The translations under genes and the position numbers were made by a program. A stretch of 64,000 bases of DNA from positions 62,001-126,000 of the forward strand of contig OX155973.1 in assembly GCA_944548615.1 (NCBI GenBank), written 5' to 3'. The notes under the pieces were generated by a model. It was not told the origin of the DNA. It saw only the letters and a list, made by a program, of their open reading frames with translations, and ran no database searches. This document shows positions 1 to 10,317 of this stretch, piece after piece. Positions within the stretch are counted from its first letter, which is position 1. Each line of letters begins with the position of its first letter. The DNA is from Micropterix aruncella (taxonomy: Eukaryota; Arthropoda; Insecta; Lepidoptera; Micropterigidae).

Positions 1-405
1 ATTTTCCATGTTGATGATTAATGAAATGCGTAAAGTTTTAAACATAACGGTATTATGATAGCTGACATTCTAATTTTCATATAATTTATTAAACATCTAT
101 TCATTTTTAAAAAAAAATACGAAAGCATTATTGCTGGATTGACAATAAAATATATATTTTTTGATTATTCTACATAGAATTTGCATTTATATTTTAATAT
201 ATTATTCTCCTTGACTCTTAAATCACATTAGTATATTTTGATTATTTGTATATAGGTAATATTGAATATAATATTACAGCGATGACAACTATCACGATAG
301 TTATGTTTTTAATAATTAAATTTTTAGCATTTAATTTTGTGACGCATCCAAGTGTAGGAATGCCTATCTACTGGAGTAGTTGATTGTATTGTATTGTATT
401 GTAAT
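1..405 (+). repeat. Retroelement 3' end, family A, with TTGTA tail
   Basis: An AT-rich, non-coding 3' region ends in AAGTGTAGGAATGCC followed by several TTGTA units (about 384-403). The same sequence returns inverted at 29095-29485, and a short relative of the last part lies at about 50145-50180. A shared 3' end with a pentanucleotide tail is what 5'-truncated non-LTR retrotransposon insertions leave. No coding part is present, so the clade is not assignable. Confidence 0.6.
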
Positions 406-660
406 CTTACGCAAAACGAATGGCAAATCATCCACACAAGCTGGCCTGCAAATTAATGGACAAAATAACTCGCACCTTCAAGAGACTAAAGAGAAGAGCC
501 CCTCAAGATCTTATTTAAACATAAGGAGAATAGTATGAATTGGCCACTGGGCAAATACCATTCATGACAGAGCAAATACATAACCCCTAGCTAAATGCCC
601 ACACGCCTGAGGCAGGGCAGATTGCAAGATCATAAAGGAATAAAAAAAAAAAAAAAAAAC
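406..660. other. Unassigned stretch ending in an A-run
   Basis: No reading frame is recognised. The stretch ends in AATA followed by about 18 A at 638-659, which suggests the poly(A) end of a retrotransposed sequence immediately before the Rep650 copy. Confidence 0.35.
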
Positions 661-1190
661 TATGACCATGGCCCGTAAGAGTCCAACGCGAGCTACTGGG
701 TAGTGCACCCAGCGAGACAACCTCGTGCCCTTATAACCAGATTCGGACGGATGTCTCCATCCTCTAGTCTGAACGCAGGTTCGAGGTCGCTTGTGCAGCC
801 TCTACCTGACATTAGCGGTAATTCAATTCAAATTTATTGCAGTCCAAGGCGCTCTTTGCCACCATGATCACACGGGATCGGGTGGCCAACGGATCTTTTC
901 AAGAATAGATGACGTCAGGTCGACGTACGTTTCTAGACTCCCCCGCTTATTCGTTAATCGAATGACTAACGCCGCAGTGCACGAACCGCCTAGTTCCGCC
1001 CAAAGTGTTCCCCTGGATCGGAGCCTCCGATCCCAACTGTCTACAAATGTAGGTCACAGTTTGCGGCAGCCCTTCCAGGTTAGTTCCTTTTCGAGGAAGA
1101 TACCGGATGGGAGCCGAACCGCGAGTTGAGCCGATCTAGAGAAACACAGATAGGCCCTCAGGCCCAAGCTGTTCGGAACCGTCGGAAACC
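661..1190 (-). repeat. Rep650 retroposon, diverged subfamily, partial
   Basis: The plus strand reads the antisense of the family. Shared landmarks are GGTTCGAGGTCGCTTG, the GATCGGGTGGCCAACGG block and CTAGACTCCCCCGC. The hairpin 3' end is missing. Open frames across it are not conserved between copies, so it is treated as non-coding. It sits between the left family-A repeat and exon 3 of the HSD17B8-like gene. Confidence 0.7.
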
Positions 1191-1223
1191 ATATCTCATA
1201 TAATGTGATAGTGAGTTTCTTAC

Positions 1224-1408
1224 CTTTAAGTTGACGTTGATTACGTCGTCGAAGTCTAATTCGGATAATTGCAGTAGCCAGTTATCCCTGGTGATTCCAG
1301 CCGAATTGACGACGATGGATGGGGGCCTTTTGTAGCGTTTGAGGGACTCTTCTAATGCTTCGTTTACTGAATGTGATACTCCTACATCAACTGCAATGCA
1401 ACTGTGGT
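1224..1408 (-). CDS. HSD17B8: HSD17B8-like SDR dehydrogenase, exon 3
   Basis: This exon encodes the middle of a short-chain dehydrogenase/reductase: a PPSIVVNSAGITRDNWLLQ segment carrying the family's NxAG motif, then LSELDFDDVINVNLK, which corresponds to the stretch before the catalytic Ser-Tyr-Lys region. It closely resembles 17-beta-hydroxysteroid dehydrogenase 8, the partner of CBR4 in mitochondrial 3-ketoacyl-ACP reduction. The acceptor is TATTTCAG before 1408 and the donor is GTAAG from 1223 downward. The exon supplies 2 nt plus 61 codons and ends in phase 0. The first codon, Asp, is completed by the last base of exon 2. The catalytic Ser, Tyr and Lys must lie in exons beyond the left edge. 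The 185 nt length and both junctions look intact. Confidence 0.88.
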
Positions 1409-1421
1409 CTGAAATAGAGTA

Positions 1422-2094
1422 CAGTAGAGCGTCGATTATCCGAACGTCGGTCAACCGAACGACCGCTTAACCGAACTGCTGCGGCCGCAGATTCTCGGTT
1501 AAAAACAGAACTCGATTGCCATGAATGTGATGAAGAAGACGTTCAAGAATGGATGAGGGTTGATGATGCAGATCCAGTGTACCAAATCATGCAGGACAGC
1601 GATATTGTAGACTTCGTTAATGATAATGCTGACGCCGCCAGCATCTTATCGACTAGTGAATCAGAAAATGAAGATGAAAAAATACCGACACCTTCTGAAG
1701 CATTTACATGTCTAGATACTATCTTGCGATGGTTTGAAGCTCAAAATGAAAGCGACCAGTATCAGATATTTGTACTGAAAAAAGTGCGGGAATTAGCTGC
1801 TCATAAGCTGGTAGGCTTGCTTCGACAGACCAAAATTAAGGACTTTTTAAAGCGTTAATTCGTTCCTCTTCATGTACATGTATTACATACACACATATCT
1901 ATTTTGTTCACTGGATTACTACTCACTATTGTAATAAATAATAAAAGTTAAAACAGATTACATAGATAATACATATTATTATGTCCATATATGGTTTTAT
2001 TAATACAGTTTTTTATACAGTTCGATTATCCGAATAAATCGGTTTTCCGAACACCCTTGTCCCCCAATTAGTTCGGATAATCGACGCTCTACTG
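1422..2094 (+). mobile_element. pogo/Tigger-like DNA transposon, internally deleted
   Basis: The left end CAGTAGAGCGTCGATTATCC is matched by its inverse at 2071-2094, with TA at 1420-1421 and 2095-2096 as the target duplication. Ends of this kind with TA duplications are typical of pogo/Tigger elements. At 673 bp it keeps only the last part of the transposase. Its left end lies 13 bp from the splice acceptor of exon 3. Confidence 0.88.
1508..1858 (+). pseudogene. pogo-like transposase, C-terminal fragment
   Basis: The frame is open from about 1508 to the stop at 1856-1858 and carries an acidic stretch (SESENEDEKIP) followed by LRWFEAQNESDQYQIFVLKK and a terminal QTKIKDFLKR. This is the tail of Tigger/pogo transposases after the DDE domain. 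The end resembles a PCNA-interacting peptide (Q-x-x-I-x-x-F-L), a motif reported for the Drosophila pogo transposase. The DNA-binding domain and all catalytic acids are missing, so the product cannot transpose. Confidence 0.8.
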
Positions 2095-2349
2095 TACTTA
2101 TATAGTCTGCGTCTACAAACTTCCTTGTATAGGTACTTTCGGTATACAAAACTTGATTTGTTGTAAATACGAGGCCATTCTAAAAGTAAAGAACGTTTGT
2201 TTCTCTAGATCAGAGGTAACCAAACTTTCTTGACTCGTAGACCCCTTTTTTATTTTTTTATTTTTTTATTTGTTGAGTGGGGCTTTTCTAAGGTCTTTAT
2301 GAGACTTGTAACACTGCGACCATTGCTGATCTATTGTGTTCGCCACCTA

Positions 2350-2815
2350 CTATAGTTCTGCGCTAAGCCTTGTGTCATTTAAGAACCGCAGCAGGCTTTT
2401 GGCGCCAGATTGTTTTACCTCCTCAGGTTGGAGGTAATGACCACCCAAGTGGGTGTATCCTTTACGCATCAGCGGGCCACACTCGCACAAGAGGTACTGG
2501 GGAGTTTCCTCTGCTCCTTGGCAGAACCTGCACATTTTTGTGTCTCTGAGATTGTCGTAAGCCTTAATTAGCGCTTAGGAATGATTCAACCCTGGCGTGT
2601 TGTTCCAGTGGTTGACGGATTGTTCTAAACATATTTGTTTGAGCATTAGATTTGCATGGCTTTTTGGTACGCCACAGCGAGGTTCAGGGCCGCATAACGT
2701 TCCTTTTGCTCCCGTCTTAGCAAGTTCGTCGGCTTTTTGGATTTCCCCATTTCCCCTAGACCCCTTGCTGTTTTCCGTTGACCCCTGCCTGAATTTTCCT
2801 GAACTTACTAACATT
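2350..2815 (-). pseudogene. Non-LTR retrotransposon, RNase H tail and C-terminus
   Basis: One frame on the minus strand reads KADELAKTGAKGTLCGPEP, the end of a retroelement RNase H domain. After one in-frame TAA near 2577 it reads DTKMCRFCQGAEETPQYLLC, the Cys-rich C-terminal motif (CxxC...C) seen in several RNase H-bearing LINEs. It closes with LLRFLNDTRL. The fragment is 5'-truncated and carries the stop, so it is dead. The clade (Jockey or I type) is inferred from this architecture only. Confidence 0.7.
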
Positions 2816-2819
2816 AAAA

Positions 2820-4127
2820 GTTTCTTGACAGCTGGAACAGTACTAATCGCCTACATAGGGTTTTTGGTAATGTGGACAGTTGCAAAAAATTAAAAATATG
2901 TACAATTATTATATTTTTATTCCTAAGCGTCCACGACCTTGAATTATGAATCATTTGGGAAAGCCGCACATAAGTGCACATGTAGCACTATCTCGCTTGC
3001 TCATTCATGTGGCGCGTTTATCCTACTCGCTCGCACGGATACCCATTGAAGCGCAATTTTTTTACATATCTCATTCGCATCTTCCCTCGTTAGTCATGTG
3101 CGCTGGCCTCTTTAATCGACTAGTGATGCAATTTGAGTTGAGTGTTGATTTCATTATGTGATACTTGTGATGCGCGCATTTGTTTATTGCTATTATTATA
3201 ATTTTAAAATACTATGCTGTATACAAAATCTGTTTAAGAAGTGATACGGCATTAACGGATCGCCTGAATGCTTATAGTGACCTGCCTAGATGGAGTCCAC
3301 TAACGTGGACCCCCATTTACATCTCGTGCACCCCGATTTTCGTTTCTCGCTGACATGGACCCCCTGCGAACCGAAATCGACCCCTGGGGGTCCATATAGA
3401 CCACTTTGGGAATCACTGCTCTAGATATTGTTATTCAACATAATGATATAAAATTTATTTTACAACACAGAAGCTATTTTTAACCTTAGCTATTTTTCTC
3501 CGTAGTCACCGTGCAAATATAAACAACTGTCATAGCGTATCACCAGCTTTTCTACGCCTTCTCAATACTCATTTACTGCCAAGTTGTTGAACCAGTCATT
3601 AACGTCCTATTTCAATTCGTTGTCACTTCCATAGTGCTTCCCGATTTAAAAAATCATTCAATTTGGGTAAAAAATGGTAATTCGTTCGGAGCCAAGTCCA
3701 GGGCATAGAAAAGCTGTTCAAAAAATTTTACCTTAACCCTTCAGCTACGTCACGACCAAATTTGGTAGCACATCAGAACACCGTTTACTACGTAACGACC
3801 AATATTGGCGGCTTGCTCCCGGAGCACGCAGTAATATTATTTTCTAATTCGGACACATCCTAAAATCCATACCAAATATCTCATTATTACCATAGATACA
3901 ACGACGGCCGCTAGAATAATTTCGCGCGTCATTTCGCGGATATTTATGGTAAAATTCCATTGTCACACATCATCATTTTTTTTTCCAGAAATCATAAAAA
4001 AAATTATAGGTTTTTATGAGCTAATATCTAAATATTTTTGTATGTAAATAAGCAAAACGAAATATTACCTTCGATAGAGAATCTAACAAAGATCACGATA
4101 GTATTTATAATTTCTAAATAGGGATAG
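2820..4127. other. No recognised gene; scattered repeat debris
   Basis: AT-rich and without a convincing frame. At 3734 there is TTAACCCTTCAGCTACGTCA followed by a repeated CGTMACGACC motif (3758, 3796), which looks like one end of a piggyBac-type element, but no second end was found. The stretch just before 4128 resembles the Penelope 3' end, as expected from partial tandem insertion. Confidence 0.3.
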
Positions 4128-4272
4128 GATACGGGGCATCCCATTGCTACTCCGTCGATTTGTTTGTAATAATCGCCGTTCCATAGAAAGTAGCAGGATG
4201 TCAGGCAACGTTTCTATGGAACGGCGATTATTACAAACAAATCGACGGAGTAGTAATGGGATGCCCCGTATC
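4128..4272. repeat. 62-bp inverted repeat at the Penelope 5' junction
   Basis: Positions 4128-4189 and 4211-4272 are inverse copies with one mismatch, separated by 21 nt. The arms are coding sequence of the reverse transcriptase around its VVMGCPVSP motif, so the left arm is an inverted duplicate of the start of the truncated element. Inverted 5' fragments are a known habit of Penelope-like insertions. Confidence 0.9.
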
Positions 4273-5403
4273 GCCGATAGTTAGTGACCTATATATGGAA
4301 TATTTTGAGGAATTAGCCATAAAAACCTCCAAAATTAAACCCATTCTCTGGCTTCGCTACGTGGATGATACCTTCTGCATCCTGAAAGGCAACATTCAAC
4401 GGTGAAAGAATTCCTGGGTCATCTAAACTCCATACACCCAAAAATCAGTTTCACCTATGAAGTAGAGAAGGACGGCTCCTTACCATTTTTGGATGTCAAA
4501 GTGACGAGGAGAAGTGACAATACTCTCGGACATACGGTATATCGGAAGCCCACACATACGGACAGATATTTGCATGCAAGCTCACACCATCATCCCTACC
4601 ATCTACGTTCAGTGCAAACGTCGCTCGTGAATCGAGCACGCGATCTATGCGACACTGAGCATTTTCCGAAGGAGATGGAACATGTCAATGATGTCCTTAG
4701 GAAAAATGGATACGGAAAATATCACGAGACACGCACACGATCTAATACGGACGAAACTCAAAAACCGAGCAGATCAAGAGCATTCTTACCATACGTCAAG
4801 GGCGTGACTGATCGAATAAGTAAGATGCTAAACAGATTCGATATAAAAACGATCTTCAAACCGACCCAAAATATAGCTCGATTTTTGAGGCCTGTAAAGG
4901 ATGTAATACCACTGCAAACCCCGGGTGTGTATAAAGTCGAATGCAGCTGCGGTCTAGCCTACGTTGGACAAACGAAACGGCCCATAGCCACGCGACTGAC
5001 AGAACACATCAAAGCTGTTAAAAACGTTCAGCGAGAAAAATCGGCGATCTGCGAACATATATTGGATAGCGGAAGTAACCACTGGATGCAGTTTCAAAAT
5101 CCCATTGTTCTATCCAAGGAACAATTCTACTTCCCTCGCATGATCCGGGAAGCCATTGAAATACGAAGAACTCCGAACTTCAATAGAGATGACGGCTACA
5201 AACTCTCTTCTACGTGGAACCCTCTTCTTAAAATGTTCCCGCCGCCGAACGCCGAACGCAAAGACGTAAAACAGGATACAGTGAGTGTTGTGTGCAAGAC
5301 GGATTTTAAAAATTCCCGCGCTCCGAGCCCGGCCCCCCACCACCGTTATAACCTACGCAGTGGCGGCAGCGGTTTGCGGCCTACCCGCAAAACAACGGAC
5401 TGA
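4211..5403 (+). pseudogene. Penelope-like element: RT end plus GIY-YIG endonuclease
   Basis: The 5' part reads GVVMGCPVSPIVSDLYMEYF and then WLRYVDDTFCIL, the reverse-transcriptase motifs including the YVDD box. A frameshift with a TGA near 4402 separates it from a 333-codon frame. That frame has the RT thumb-like KISFTYEVEKDGSLPFLDV and HTVYRKPTHTDRYLH, then GVYKVECSCGLAYVGQTKR, which is the GIY-YIG signature with the Cys-x-Cys insert typical of Penelope elements, followed by RLTEHIKA. It is truncated at the 5' end and frameshifted, so inactive. The long intact 3' frame suggests a fairly recent insertion. It lies inside intron 2 of the HSD17B8-like gene. Confidence 0.93.
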
Positions 5404-5560
5404 CAGCTCTTTAGTCTACCCTAGACAACGGCGGCTGCAACGTCACCGAAACGTCGGGTCCTACAAATTTCACGCGGTAAATTCGTTTTCTATCCTATTT
5501 ATAATGTCAAACAACCGCGATAGTCTTCGATTTTATATTCTAAATAGGGTTCCGTATTTT
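5404..5560 (+). repeat. Penelope 3' untranslated end
   Basis: The stretch after the stop contains AACGTCACCGAAACGTCGGG and CACGCGGTAAATTCG. The same block occurs at 11707-11820, and in inverse at 11615-11697. It marks the 3' end of the Penelope family here. Confidence 0.7.
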
Positions 5561-5630
5561 TCCGTAAGACAAATACAAGTTAGAAATACCGAGTTTTTTT
5601 CACTTTTTCGAATTTCTCATATTTATTCAT

Positions 5631-6238
5631 ACAACTACAAAACCTTTCTCAATAATCGAGAAAGCTACAGATTGGATTCTGGAGGTTGATTCGGTCTCTA
5701 AGCAGTATAAATTCCCTGAAAGTCTCGGATGCACAGCCCTCCGTCCAGATATAACTCTTTACTCTCTATCTCGGAAGGTGGCTCTTATTGTAGAATTAAC
5801 TGTTCCATGGGAATCAAATATCCCAAAAGACCACGAGTACAAATTAAATAAATACCATGATCTTGCAAATGCCGTAACCCGGAACGGCTTCACTGTTCAC
5901 CTTCACGCGGTGGAAGTTGGCGCTCGTGGCCTGCCAGCTAAATCTCTATTTCACCTCTTTAAAGATCTTGGCCTTTCCAGAAAAATAATCAACTCTTTCT
6001 TAGAAAAATTATCTAAAACTGCGATTTGCGCATCTCAAATTCTATGGCTTCGAAGGGGGAGTGAATGGGTGGCAAGGTGAACGCTCACATGTGGCAAGAC
6101 AGCTGTCCTAAACCTACCACAGCCGGTTCGTAAGTCCGGAATCCACTGCTCACCCCCCAGAAGTGTAAAAAAATAGTATTATGATGGGCCCGACTCCGGT
6201 CGGTGAATTCCATGGCAGCTCCGTTTGTATTTATTATA
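5631..6238 (+). mobile_element. Retroelement 3' end with PD-(D/E)XK-like domain, copy A
   Basis: Open from 5631 to the stop at 6078-6080. The protein contains WILEVDSVSKQYKFP, then RPDITLYS, an IVELTVPWE strand 14 residues later and HEYKLNKYHDL. A PD...E-x-T pattern followed by H..K..KY resembles the restriction-like endonuclease at the C-terminus of R2/R4-type retrotransposons. That assignment is inference by pattern. The 3' end reads CCATGGCAGCTCCGTTTGTA plus TTA units. It is nearly identical to copy B at 6796-7405. Confidence 0.55.
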
Positions 6239-6679
6239 TCTAATTGTTTTACAAAATGAGATTTCAATATTCTATATAATAAATTTCAATGCGATCATTG
6301 CACAGTTATTCTTTTTATGAGTGCTATAGTAGTTCCATAGTTATAGTACTTTTGTCGAGCGCGGCGATATTGCAAGAAATTATAATAAATTGCTGCGGTC
6401 TGCCATGAAATTATACCGCTACTCGAAGGGTTAATTGCTGAAGCAAGTTGTTCATCAACGCAGCGCAATGCCTCTGGACAACAATCCCATTTATTCAACA
6501 ACGTCCAGAAGCTTCTTTCATCAATGATCATAAACCTCGATTAAAAAAGCATATTACACTACGAACCTCACACTTGACAGGATCTTTAATTCTGTCACAC
6601 ATTTAGCAGTAAACGACAGTATTACACACTGACTCACATTTAACAGTAAACGACTGTTGCGGCTGTTAGCGTCAGACTG
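6239..6679. other. Spacer between the two near-identical copies
   Basis: No known domain. A minus-strand frame of 78 codons (6531-6295) reads WTLLNKWDCCPEALRCVDEQ and is unrecognised; it has no match to the flanking copies. The last 100 bp hold a short direct repeat of CAGTAAACGAC at about 6607 and 6646. Confidence 0.3.
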
Positions 6680-7405
6680 GTGAAAAGGGATGGGAAGATC
6701 CATGACGCGGCGGTGGGGGGTAGTGGGAAAACTGCGCAGCTCCTCAGATCAAAATTTCTTTACTTTCAGAATTACGAAAATTCAAGATCAATCCAAACTA
6801 CAAAACCTTTCTCAATAATCGAGAAAGCTACAGATTGGATTCTGGAGGTTGATTCGGTCTCTAAGCAGTATAAATTCCCTGAAAGTCTCGGATGCACAGC
6901 CCTCCGTCCAGATATAACTCTTTACTCTGTATCTCGGAAGGTGGCTCTTATTGTAGAATTAACTGTTCCATGGGAATCAAATATCCCAAAAGACCACGAG
7001 TACAAATTAAATAAATACCATGATCTTGCAAATGCCGTAACCCGGAACGGCTTCACTGTTCACCTTCACGCGGTGGAAGTTGGCGCTCGTGGCCTGCCAG
7101 CTAAATCTCTATTTCACCTCTTTAAAGATCTTGGCCTTTCCAGAAAAATAATCAACTCTTTCTTAGAAAAATTATCTAAAACTGCGATTTGCGTATCTCA
7201 AATTCTATGGCTTCGAAGGGGGAGTGAATGGGTGGTAAGGTGAACGCTCACATGTGGCAAGACAGCTGTCCTAAACCTACCACAGCCGGTTCGTAAGTCC
7301 GGAATCCACTGCTCACCCCCCAGAAGTGTAAAAAAAAATAGTATTATGATGGGCCCGACTCCGGTCGGTGAATTCCATGGCAGCTCCGTTTGTATTTATT
7401 ATTAT
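6680..7405 (+). mobile_element. Retroelement 3' end with PD-(D/E)XK-like domain, copy B
   Basis: This copy keeps more of the 5' side: a 187-codon frame from a GTG at 6680 to the stop at 7243, including GSGKTAQLLRSKFLYFQNY before the part shared with copy A. From about 6796 the two differ at only about four positions in 600 bp (for example Ser/Val before RKVALIVEL, and Ala/Val in the ICASQ/ICVSQ segment). Both share the exact 3' end. The frame is open, but the upstream reverse transcriptase expected for such an element is absent. The GTG is only the first usable codon of a truncated frame, not a true start. Confidence 0.57.
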
Positions 7406-7589
7406 ACTAGCAGAATTGGTGTCTCACAAGGAGTTATTTATATAAAATTCATTATTATCTTCATTCATAATCAATTAGTTAAGGGTAGTTATTAATTTTG
7501 AAAGCACTGTATAAAACCAAAAGTGAGGTCAGGGTAAATGGCGTCAACATCAAAAATATAATTTATTATTGCACTATACACTTCTGGCA

Positions 7590-8672
7590 TAGCTGCAAAC
7601 TTTGAAAACTGTCGCTATCATCTATATGCCGACAACACTCAACTGATGCATCCCATAGACACGAATTGTCCATTTTCAGCAGTCAGCCTAATCAATGCCG
7701 ATCTTGGAAGGTTAGCCGCTTGGTTCAATAAACATGGCTTACAAATCAACCCTTCGAAGTCATGTTTTATGATTATTGGGTCGAAACAGGGCAGGACTAA
7801 AATTGCCAACTATGGCTCTCTTCCAATAATGGTGGACAGTTCGCCAATACCACTGGTCACTACGGCTAAAAACCTATTTGATGGAAAATTACGGTTTGAG
7901 GAACATGCCAGCAAAAGCGTTGGTTGGGGTTTCTCACGTCTAAAGGCCTTATACAGAATTCGGGAGTACCTCAGCGTCAGAATCAGAATACTACTTGTAA
8001 ATGCCCTTATATTGTCTATAATGGACTATGGCGACTGTGTGTACGGTCCCTGTCTATATAGGAAGACTGAGCGGAGACTTCAGAGACTGCAAAATGCCTG
8101 CGCAAGATTTTGCTTTAGGATTCCTCCACGTCATCATGTGTCACCATTCCTTGCGAAAGCTTCCATGTTGAATATGAGTAAAAGAAGGCAGCTCCATCTT
8201 GCGACCCTTGTACTCAAGGTAGTACGCAATAAGCAGCCGCGATATCTTTACTCGATTATGACGAGGTCCCGTAACCGGCATGTCCATTCAACACGGGCAC
8301 GCGAACAACTTGCTATAATACCCAAGCACAAAACTACACATTTCGAGTGCAGCTTTTCCTATTACTTGTTTGTTTGTTTGTTTTGTTTATACTCTTTATT
8401 GTGAAATGTCACAATGGGCGGGTTTATTGTCATATGACAATCTCTTACAACCAACCCTACTATGACGTGTTATATGTATGTGTGCGTGTAAGATGTATGT
8501 AAGTGTGTGTCTTGTTATTGCATTCGATCGACAGAATAGAAAATGCAATTCCGTTAATTTGATCCCAACGGATGCGGTTGTATGGAATCGGTTGGGAATG
8601 GCTTTGCGAGCGAAATCAATTGCAGTATTTAAGGACCACTTTAAAAGTTTATTATTAAAGGAAGATATTTAG
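7590..8672 (+). pseudogene. Jockey/CR1-type LINE, RT C-terminal half, split by a SINE
   Basis: Starts at RYHLYADNTQLM, where the RT YADD box has become YADN. It runs on through LAAWFNKHGLQINPSKS (the conserved NPSKS segment), LILSIMDYGDCVYGP and RRLQRLQNACARF, all landmarks of the region after the palm in Jockey/CR1 LINEs. The frame is broken at about 8363 by a SINE and resumes at 8571 as VVWNRLGMALRAKSIAVFKD before the stop at 8670-8672. It is truncated 5', catalytically damaged and interrupted, so it is a relic in intron 2 of the HSD17B8-like gene. Confidence 0.85.
8363..8570 (-). repeat. tRNA-derived SINE, 5' truncated
   Basis: Matches the body and tail of the full SINE at 48677-48961: TTTGTTTG tail, CTTTATTGTGAAAT, GGGCGGGTTTATTGTCATAT, and the GTCTTGTTATTGCATTCGAT core. 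The tRNA-like head is missing. It is inserted in LINE coding sequence, so it is younger than that LINE. Confidence 0.88.
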
Positions 8673-9120
8673 ATGTCAAAATTTGATTTTATTTTAAAAT
8701 AATTATTTGTTAATTTGATTATTACTATTGTCTTCGTTTATTTATACATTTGTGACATGATTAATTGATGTTAAATATTTTGTTTTTGTTTATTTAGATT
8801 TTTTATATGTAGATTTTTAAATTTATTTAATAAGGTTATATTCTTTTAATATCATTTGATGTTAAATATTTTTATTTTGATTATTTCGATTTGTGTATTT
8901 ATTTGATTATGATTATTTGTTTTTGTTTTATTTTAAGATTTATTTGATTTGGTAAATTTATTTTAAAATCATATATGCACCAATAATTAATAGGTGTGTC
9001 CTGAAAACCAGGATAAGAGATATCCTGAGGATACCCCTAATTTGCAGCGTTTGTAGCTTTATTTCATAGTCTTTGTCTATTTACAGTTTTAATTTTTAAT
9101 CTGTGTGTTCTTGTTTTTTT
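8673..9120. other. AT-rich LINE 3' flank
   Basis: AT-rich, with repeated TTATTTG/TTTTGTTTA words and GATGTTAAATATTTT twice (8767, 8859). Probably the untranslated tail of the preceding LINE. It contains CCTGAAAACCAGGATAAGAG near 8999. No gene. Confidence 0.4.
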
Positions 9121-9170
9121 TGTATATATATACATACATACATACATACGTACGTACGTACGTACGTACG

Positions 9171-9206
<36 letters not shown>

Positions 9207-9434
9207 TGTGTGCGTGCGTGCGTGCGTGCGTGCAAACGTGCGTACGTACGTACGTACGTACGTACGTACGTACGTACGTACGTACGTACGTACGTACGTA
9301 CATACATACATACATACATACATACATACATACATACATACATACATACATACATACATACATACATACATACATACATACATACATACATACATACATA
9401 CATACATACATACATACATACATACATACATACA

Positions 9435-9531
<97 letters not shown>

Positions 9532-9537
9532 TATACA
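9121..9537. repeat. Compound tetranucleotide/dinucleotide microsatellite
   Basis: Blocks in order: TACA (about 9130-9145), TACG (9146-9170), TGCG (9170-9235), TACG (9236-9300), TACA (9297-9462), and TA (9462-9537). All blocks are related by single transitions of one TACA-type unit. Long frames through it (MYVC, THAR and similar repeats) are artefacts of the repeat. Confidence 0.97.
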
Positions 9538-9593
9538 TATATATGTATTTTATAACAACAGCTGCAAATAAATATTTTTCAATTTTTTCAATA

Positions 9594-9719
9594 AGATATG
9601 CAGATGATACTTTACTAATTGCCAGCATCGTGGAGCGGCTCCAGATCCTTATTAACAATGTTAGTACAAGAGTATGTGAAGAATATAAGTTGAAATTAAA
9701 CACCACAAAGATCAAGTAA
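9594..9719 (+). pseudogene. RTE-like reverse transcriptase fragment
   Basis: Reads [20 protein letters not shown] and ends [10 protein letters not shown] before a TAA. The YADD box is intact and the spacing to the K-x-N-x-x-K-x-K segment fits LINE reverse transcriptases, best the RTE type. Only 41 codons survive, directly abutting the microsatellite. Confidence 0.75.
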
Positions 9720-9822
9720 TTAAGAATACAACAGTAATGGCCAATTAATCGTATGGTAATTGGTTTCATTACTAATTAAAAAGTATAGGGAAAAGCAATG
9801 CATCACACAATACCATCGTTAC

Positions 9823-9951
9823 CGGCAGCGGGTGCTGTGAATGTTTTTATTGTTTCTTCGGCAGATATCAAGTTTTTATCCGCAGCAATCACAGTTGCTC
9901 CTTCCCTCGATAATATCTGACATGCTGCTCTTCCTAAACCGCTTCCAGCGC
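9823..9951 (-). CDS. HSD17B8: HSD17B8-like SDR dehydrogenase, exon 2
   Basis: Encodes the Rossmann dinucleotide-binding part: GAGSGLGRAACQILSREG, with the T-G-x3-G-x-G pattern shared with exon 1's terminal VTG, then ATVIAADKNLISAEETIKTF. The Asp after the second strand (IAAD) fits an NAD-preferring enzyme, as known for HSD17B8. The acceptor is TGTTTTTCAG before 9951 and the donor is GTAACG from 9822 downward. It gives 2 nt plus 42 codons plus 1 nt, which joins exon 1 (phase 1) and exon 3 (2 nt) without a gap. Codon use and frame are clean. Intron 2, from here to exon 3, is 8.4 kb and is filled with transposons. Confidence 0.9.
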
Positions 9952-10317
9952 CTGAAAAACATTTTTTAAATTATAAATATTTAAAGCAATTCACAATAAC
10001 ATACTACAATTAAAAAACATCAAATAAAATATTACAAAACTAAATTACTTAATCGAGAGCAAGAAATTAAACTAAGTGATTATAAAATGTTTACTGTTCA
10101 ATGTCGCTCAACGAAGCAGAGCTTGTGCTTAAGTGGACAATCTATAAACATAGTTACATTAAATATTGTGTAAATACGTTAAAAAAAACTAAAAGGTAAA
10201 GAGCAATTTTATTTAATACATAGTTAAAATGAGTAAAGATAAGATAACAGCAATGAAAAATTCAAAATCACCAATAAAAAAGTTTAAGTTCCATAATAAT
10301 TCCATAATAAAATCAAA
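9952..10317. other. Intron 1 sequence with an L38-like 3' UTR
   Basis: AT-rich, no frame. Reading the minus strand after the L38-like stop codon there is an AATAAA at about 10212-10217, compatible with the polyadenylation signal of the L38-like piece. There is no A-tract after it. Confidence 0.4.

Noticed and set aside
5404..5480. A clear hammerhead ribozyme in the Penelope 3' end
   Set aside because: Only a GAAAC block is visible; the CTGANGA core and flanking stems could not be placed.
3731..6436. A 2.7-kb piggyBac element between TTAACCCTT (3734) and AAGGGTTAA (6428)
   Set aside because: The inner sequences of the two ends do not mirror each other and no transposase frame lies between; the match is too short.
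9064..9769. Long frames with MYVC, THAR or IYIY repeats on both strands
   Set aside because: They are translations of the tetranucleotide and TA microsatellite in all frames; only the RYADD piece after 9594 is real.
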